DNA of 8,670 nt, from contig JAEYZK010000121.1 of the NCBI GenBank assembly GCA_023428085.1, forward strand, positions 1-8,670. The letters run 5' to 3'. This document shows positions 5,224 through 8,670 of the stretch, one piece after another. The notes beneath the pieces are model-generated. The model saw only the letters and a program-made list of their open reading frames with translations. It had not been told where the DNA came from and ran no database searches. Numbering within the stretch: position 1 is the stretch's first letter; each line of letters begins with the position of its first letter. The DNA is from Pseudomonadota bacterium (GTDB lineage: Bacteria; Myxococcota; Myxococcia; Myxococcales; Anaeromyxobacteraceae). Both the position numbers and the translations under genes were made by a program.

Positions 5224-6432
5224 ATGCCGTCGGCGCTCGTCGTCGAACCCTTCCCCGCCGGGCGCGCCGGCGGCGGCGCCGTCGCGTCGCTCGCGCTGCT
5301 CCAGGCCCTCCGACGGTCCGGCTGGTCCGTCGATCTCGTCCTGAACTTCGGCGGCCCGGACCTCGTGATCGATCCGGAGGTGCGCGCCCTGTGCCGCGAG
5401 GTCGTCCACGTCCCGCGGGTCCGCCGGCGGAGCCCGGGAGCCGCGCGCCTCGCCTGCCTCGCGCGCCACGGCTACTGGCCGCGGCACCGCGAGGAGCTCT
5501 GGGAGGCGGTGCGCGACCGGCTCCGGTCCGGCGCGTACGACGTGCTGCTCCTCGACCATCTCCTCACCGTGGAGTGCGGCCGCCTCGCCAAGGAGGAGGG
5601 CTTCGACCTCCCGGTGGTGCTGCGCGAGCACAACGTCGAGGCCGACCTGCAGCGCCGCGCGCTCCGGTACGTCCGCGGTCCGGGCGCGCTCGCCCAGTGC
5701 CTGGTCCGGCTGCGGCGCTGGACGACGATCGAGTCCCACCTCGCGCGCTACTGCGACCTCGCCCTGGCGATCTCCGAGGTGGACGCCGCCCTCCTGGCGG
5801 CGGCCAGCCCGGGGTTCCCCGTCGCCTCGCTGCCCGTGCCGGTGGACACCGCGCACTACCGCCCCGGCCCGCCGCTCGGCGCGGGGAAGGAGCTCGTGTT
5901 CGTCGGCGGTTGCCACTGGCCGCCGAACCTGGACGCCGTCCGGTGGTTCGTGCGCGAGGTCTTCCCCGCGGTGCGCGCCCGCCATCCGGACGCGCACCTC
6001 ACCGTGGTCGGCAAGGAGCCGCCCGCGTGGCTCGGCCGCGAGCCGCAGGTCACCGCGGCGGGCTTCGTCGCGGACGAGCGCCCGCTCCTCGCCCGCGCGC
6101 GGGTGTTCGTCGCGCCGATCCGGTTCGGGAGCGGCGTGCGGATGAAGCTCCTGAGCGCGCTGGCGATGGGGAAGGCGATCGTCTCGACCCGGATCGGCGC
6201 CGAGGGCATCCCCCTGGAGCACGGCCACTCGGTGCTCTTCGCCGACGACGCGGGCGCGTTCGCCGACGCGGTCTCGACGCTGCTCACCGACGACGCCGCG
6301 GTCGCGCGGCTCGCGCGCAACGGGCTGCAGACCTGCCTCGACGCGTTCGAGCCGGGCGCGGTGGCCCGCCGCCTGGACGGGCTCCTCCGCGCGTGCTTCG
6401 ACGGCGGAGCCGCCGCGCGCGTCCGCGCCTGA
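5224..6432 (+). CDS. GT-B fold glycosyltransferase (GT4-like)
   Basis: The 402-residue product resembles retaining GT4-type glycosyltransferases, which transfer a sugar from a nucleotide donor to a glycan, lipid or small acceptor on the inner face of the membrane. The N-terminal Rossmann half starts with ALVVEPFPAGRAGGGAVASLALLQAL, and the Gly-rich loop GRAGGGA is at 13-19. REHNVEADLQ at 134-143 is a familiar acceptor-side motif. After VPVPVDT (204-209), the donor-binding half has FVGGCHWPPNLDAVRWF (226-242), VVGKEPPAW (261-269), GFVADERPLLARARVFVAPIRFGSG in the region 280-304, and MGKAIVSTRIGAEGI (315-329). There is no signal peptide or membrane span. At 311 a Ser stands where most relatives have the Glu of the EX7E nucleotide-sugar site (KLLSALAMG instead of KLLEALAMG). 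Donor and acceptor cannot be read from sequence. Neighbours are not a polysaccharide cluster, so the pathway is unknown. Confidence 0.88.
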   Translation: MPSALVVEPFPAGRAGGGAVASLALLQALRRSGWSVDLVLNFGGPDLVIDPEVRALCREVVHVPRVRRRSPGAARLACLARHGYWPRHREELWEAVRDRLRSGAYDVLLLDHLLTVECGRLAKEEGFDLPVVLREHNVEADLQRRALRYVRGPGALAQCLVRLRRWTTIESHLARYCDLALAISEVDAALLAAASPGFPVASLPVPVDTAHYRPGPPLGAGKELVFVGGCHWPPNLDAVRWFVREVFPAVRARHPDAHLTVVGKEPPAWLGREPQVTAAGFVADERPLLARARVFVAPIRFGSGVRMKLLSALAMGKAIVSTRIGAEGIPLEHGHSVLFADDAGAFADAVSTLLTDDAAVARLARNGLQTCLDAFEPGAVARRLDGLLRACFDGGAAARVRA

Positions 6433-6436
6433 GCGC

Positions 6437-6451
6437 GGCCGGGTTGCGGCC
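6437..6451 (+). terminator. weak hairpin after the glycosyltransferase
   Basis: GGCCG (6437-6441) pairs with CGGCC (6447-6451) around the loop GGTTG, 4 bp after the stop codon. The stem is short and no T-tract follows, so it may be chance in GC-rich DNA. Confidence 0.2.
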
Positions 6452-6487
6452 AGGCGCGCGACGTGGAACCATCCTCGCCTCCACCCC

Positions 6488-6493
6488 GAGGAG
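6488..6493 (+). promoter_or_regulatory. Shine-Dalgarno GAGGAG deciding the start at 6499
   Basis: GAGGAG lies 5 nt before the ATG at 6499. An in-frame GTG at 6463 would add 12 Pro-rich residues in front of the positively charged n-region MRKR and has no Shine-Dalgarno. The ATG gives a normal membrane-targeting N-terminus. Confidence 0.7.
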
Positions 6494-6498
6494 TCCCA

Positions 6499-6960
6499 AT
6501 GCGCAAGCGCCTCCCGCAGCTCGCCGCCCTCGCCCTCCTGATCGCCGGCGGCGTGGCGGTCGTGCTCGTCCGCGCGCGCACGCCCGGCCCCGCGCCGCTC
6601 CCCACGCTCGCCGAGCAGATCGCCCTCGTGCAGGCGACGGTCCACGAGCTCGGCGTCGCGCGGAACTCCGGGGACTTCTCGCGGTTCTGGGCGAAGGCCG
6701 CGGTCCGGTGGCAGCGGCAGACGACGCCCTCGCAGCTTCAGGCGACCTTCGGCGGACCGCCGCTCGAGGGCGATCTCACCTCGCTGGATGCGCTCGCGCC
6801 CGCGATCGAGGGGGCGAAGCTCCTGGACGAGGGCCTGCTCATGATCCCGGCGCGGTACGATCTCGGCGACGGCCAGCTCTACGTCCGCAGCCGCTACGTG
6901 CGCGAGGGGGGCGCCTGGAGGCTCATGGGCCTCCACCTCGGGCCGACGCCGATCGAGTGA
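6499..6960 (+). CDS. membrane-anchored or exported protein of unknown function
   Basis: The 153-residue product starts with MRKRLPQ and a hydrophobic core (about 8-24, LAALALLIAGGVAVVLV). No Cys follows for lipid attachment and no clear signal-peptidase site is visible, so an N-terminal anchor with a periplasmic domain is most likely. The rest (about 36-153) begins with a helix, LAEQIALVQATVHELGVARNSGDFSRFW. Later come Trp and aromatic positions in short strands (LMIPARYDLGDGQLYVRSRYVREGGAWRLMGLHL, 114-147). The pattern of a helix with 'sGDFsrFw' followed by strands ending in 'ggaWRL.g' resembles small NTF2-like export proteins. That resemblance is from memory and weak. I do not know a function. 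It lies 66 bp after the glycosyltransferase on the same strand and may be cotranscribed; its stop is only 3 bp from that of the convergent kinase gene. Confidence 0.75.
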   Translation: MRKRLPQLAALALLIAGGVAVVLVRARTPGPAPLPTLAEQIALVQATVHELGVARNSGDFSRFWAKAAVRWQRQTTPSQLQATFGGPPLEGDLTSLDALAPAIEGAKLLDEGLLMIPARYDLGDGQLYVRSRYVREGGAWRLMGLHLGPTPIE

Positions 6961-6963
6961 GGC

Positions 6964-8670
6964 TCACGCCACCGGCTCGAGCGCCACCGCGGCGGCCTGG
7001 AACCGCAGCACGAAGCTCGCACCCTTCCCCGGACCCTCGCTCTCCGCGTGGATGGTGCCGCCCATGCGCGCGACGTGGTTCGCGCACGTGTGCAGGCCGA
7101 ACCCGTGACCGCCGGCCTTGGTGGTGAACCCGTAGCTGAACACCCGCAGCAGGTTGGCCGCGGGGATGCCCTCCCCCGCGTCGGTGACCTTGAGCTCGAT
7201 CCCGCGCTCGCCGTTCCGCAGGCGCACCGTGAGGACGCGCTGGGCCAGCGGCGTCGCCTGCATCGCCTCGATCCCGTTCTTCACGAGGTTCACGAGGACG
7301 TGCACGAGCTTGGCCCGCTGCGCGAGCACGGGCGGGACGGGCGCGAGGTCGCGCACGACCTGCACGGAGTGGCGCGAGAGCGAGCTCTGCTGGACCTTGA
7401 GCGCCGTCTCCACCACCGCGCGCAGGTCGAGCGCCTCGTGGAGCATGAGCTCCCGCTCGCCCCGCGCATACTCCTGGAGCGTCTTGACCGTGTCGCGGAT
7501 GAGCGCGACGTTCTCCAGCATCTCGCGGCCCTCGGCCTGGATCGCGCCGCGCTCGCGGTCGAGCTCCTCCGCCGAACGCCGGAGGTACTGCGCGAGGAGC
7601 GGCGCCCGCGCCTCCTTCACGAGGAAGGTCACGAGCGCGTCGGGGCAGCCCTCGAGGAGCTCCGCGGTCTTCCCCAGGCCCGCGAGCCGCGGGTCGCCGC
7701 AGAGGCCCACGATCCGCTCGGCCGACACGCTCACGCTGTTGAGCAGGTTGCCCACGTTGTGCATGAGGCCCACGGCGATCTCGGCCATGCCGGCCCGGTG
7801 CGCCGTGTCCGCCACCTGCTTCTGCGCCTCGCGGAGCTGCTCGGTGCGCACGTCGATGCGGGCCTCGAGCTCGGTCGCGTAGCCGCGCACCTCGGCGAGG
7901 AGGGTCCGCAGCTCGATGGCCGCGGTGAGCTGGCTGGCCAGGCTCTCGTAGCCGTTGCCGCCCATGCGGCCGATCTCGCAGACCGCGAACCCGCACTCCT
8001 TCCCCCGGGCCTTGACCGGCAGGACCACGAAGCCGTGGCGGTGGGCCGCGGTGAACGCGCCGGGCACGAGCTGCGTCTCCGGGAACGGCCCCGGCGTCGG
8101 ATCGAGCGCGACGCTGTCGCTGCACGCGAACTGGAAGTCGAGCTGCGCCAGCCGGCGCGCCGGGTCCACGTAGCTCGAGAGGTAGAAGCTCGGGACCCCC
8201 ATGTTCGGCAGCTGGTCCCGCAGCGCCTGCCAGACCTCCTCCGGATCCACCGGGTTGAGCTGCCACACCCGGCGCAGGACGTTCGCGTCGCGCTCGAGGC
8301 CGATCTGCGCCGCCTTGTAGACCTGCTCGACGGCGCTCCCCAGGCGCCGGTACGCCGCGCGCGTGTGCGCGAGCAGCCGGCCCTCGAGCGCCGGCTCCGC
8401 GGCGCCGAGCTCCTCCGCCGCGGCGTCGAGGACCTCGAACCAGCGGAGGACCTCCACCTGTCCGGCGTGGCCCGCGCGCTCGAGCGCGGCGACCGCGTCG
8501 CAGAGCGGGTTCGGATCGTCAGCGGCGAGCCCGGCGAGGAGCGCCTCGGCGAGGCGCAGCGCCCACCCTCGGTCGCCGACGCTCACGGCCAGCGATGGGA
8601 AGCGGGCCTCGAGCCCGGCCGCGAGCGCTCCGGCCGAGGGGCCCCCGGGCGCCGCGGCGCGGGCGGGCGC
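6964..8670 (-). CDS. soluble sensor histidine kinase, N-terminus beyond the window
   Basis: The frame is open from the right edge to a TGA at 6966-6964. A GTG at 8586 is possible (540 residues) but has no Shine-Dalgarno. The 28 codons before it are open, GC-biased at third positions and read as plausible protein (ALAAGLEARFPSLAV), so the gene is probably 5'-partial. Numbering from that GTG: a helical region at about 5-125; a GAF-like sensor segment at about 126-230 (NMGVPSFYLSSYVDP to GFAVCEIGR); a coiled-coil linker (231-262); the phosphoacceptor helix AEIAVGLMHNVGNLLNSV (268-285, His276); the N-box NLVKNGIEAM (433-442, Asn437); G1 DAGEGI (469-474); the F-box YGFTTK (485-490); G2 GGHGFGLH (492-499); and GKGASFVLRF (520-529). 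No membrane span is visible, so it is cytoplasmic as far as seen. The segment before the GAF-like part resembles proteins in which a LacI-type ligand-binding domain precedes it. No response regulator lies adjacent in view. Confidence 0.88.
   Translation of the reverse strand, partial: APARAAAPGGPSAGALAAGLEARFPSLAVSVGDRGWALRLAEALLAGLAADDPNPLCDAVAALERAGHAGQVEVLRWFEVLDAAAEELGAAEPALEGRLLAHTRAAYRRLGSAVEQVYKAAQIGLERDANVLRRVWQLNPVDPEEVWQALRDQLPNMGVPSFYLSSYVDPARRLAQLDFQFACSDSVALDPTPGPFPETQLVPGAFTAAHRHGFVVLPVKARGKECGFAVCEIGRMGGNGYESLASQLTAAIELRTLLAEVRGYATELEARIDVRTEQLREAQKQVADTAHRAGMAEIAVGLMHNVGNLLNSVSVSAERIVGLCGDPRLAGLGKTAELLEGCPDALVTFLVKEARAPLLAQYLRRSAEELDRERGAIQAEGREMLENVALIRDTVKTLQEYARGERELMLHEALDLRAVVETALKVQQSSLSRHSVQVVRDLAPVPPVLAQRAKLVHVLVNLVKNGIEAMQATPLAQRVLTVRLRNGERGIELKVTDAGEGIPAANLLRVFSYGFTTKAGGHGFGLHTCANHVARMGGTIHAESEGPGKGASFVLRFQAAAVALEPVA

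Noticed and set aside
6957..6967. Perfect palindrome GTGAG-G-CTCAC over the two convergent stop codons, as a terminator
   Set aside because: Two opposed TGA codons close together produce much of this symmetry by themselves. The stem is about 4 bp once a loop is allowed, with no T-tract.
3054..7127. Open frames over 1200 codons long on both strands across nadE, the glycosyltransferase and beyond
   Set aside because: They overlap three well-supported genes, have Arg/Pro/Ala-rich low-complexity translations, and arise because stop codons are rare in GC-rich DNA.

Overview
The window is very GC-rich DNA whose genes almost always have G or C at third codon positions. Together with short leaders, proteins rich in Ala, Arg and Gly, and a large stand-alone sensor kinase, this suggests a Myxococcota genome of the Anaeromyxobacter type. 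That assignment is an inference from composition and gene style; no rRNA or other marker is present.

Layout, left to right. Positions 3-266 (+) are the 3' end of a gene for a small membrane protein. After a 228-bp gap with a perfect AT-rich inverted repeat and a -10-like TAGTAT comes a complete transketolase gene (tkt, 495-2495, +). It converges on a small gene for a stand-alone LuxR-type DNA-binding protein (2558-2914, -), and a perfect 12-bp-stem hairpin sits between the two stop codons. The 401-bp region 2915-3315 has no convincing gene, is unusually AT-rich in its middle, and holds several inverted repeats. Next come glutamine-dependent NAD+ synthetase (nadE, 3316-5073, +, probably a leaderless transcript), a GT-B glycosyltransferase (5224-6432, +, with its own promoter-like element and a strong Shine-Dalgarno) and a small membrane-anchored protein of unknown function (6499-6960, +). 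The last gene is a soluble sensor histidine kinase on the minus strand (6964 to the right edge), whose stop codon lies 3 bp from that of its neighbour and whose N-terminus runs off the window.

The genes do not form an obvious pathway. tkt (pentose phosphate and Calvin-type carbon shuffling) and nadE (last step of NAD+ synthesis) are housekeeping genes. The glycosyltransferase probably serves surface polysaccharide or glycolipid synthesis. The LuxR-type protein and the histidine kinase are both orphans, with no receiver-domain partner in view. nadE, the glycosyltransferase and the small membrane protein are collinear, but each has its own upstream signals, so they need not be one operon.

I see no CRISPR array, tRNA, rRNA, intact insertion sequence, toxin-antitoxin pair or recognisable defence system, and no clear undescribed multi-gene system. 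The items most worth a second look are the AT-rich intergenic island at about 3031-3180, the kinase's unusual H-box and probable missing N-terminal ligand domain, the loss of a conserved glutamate in the glycosyltransferase, and the orphan LuxR protein with a Gln/Pro tail.
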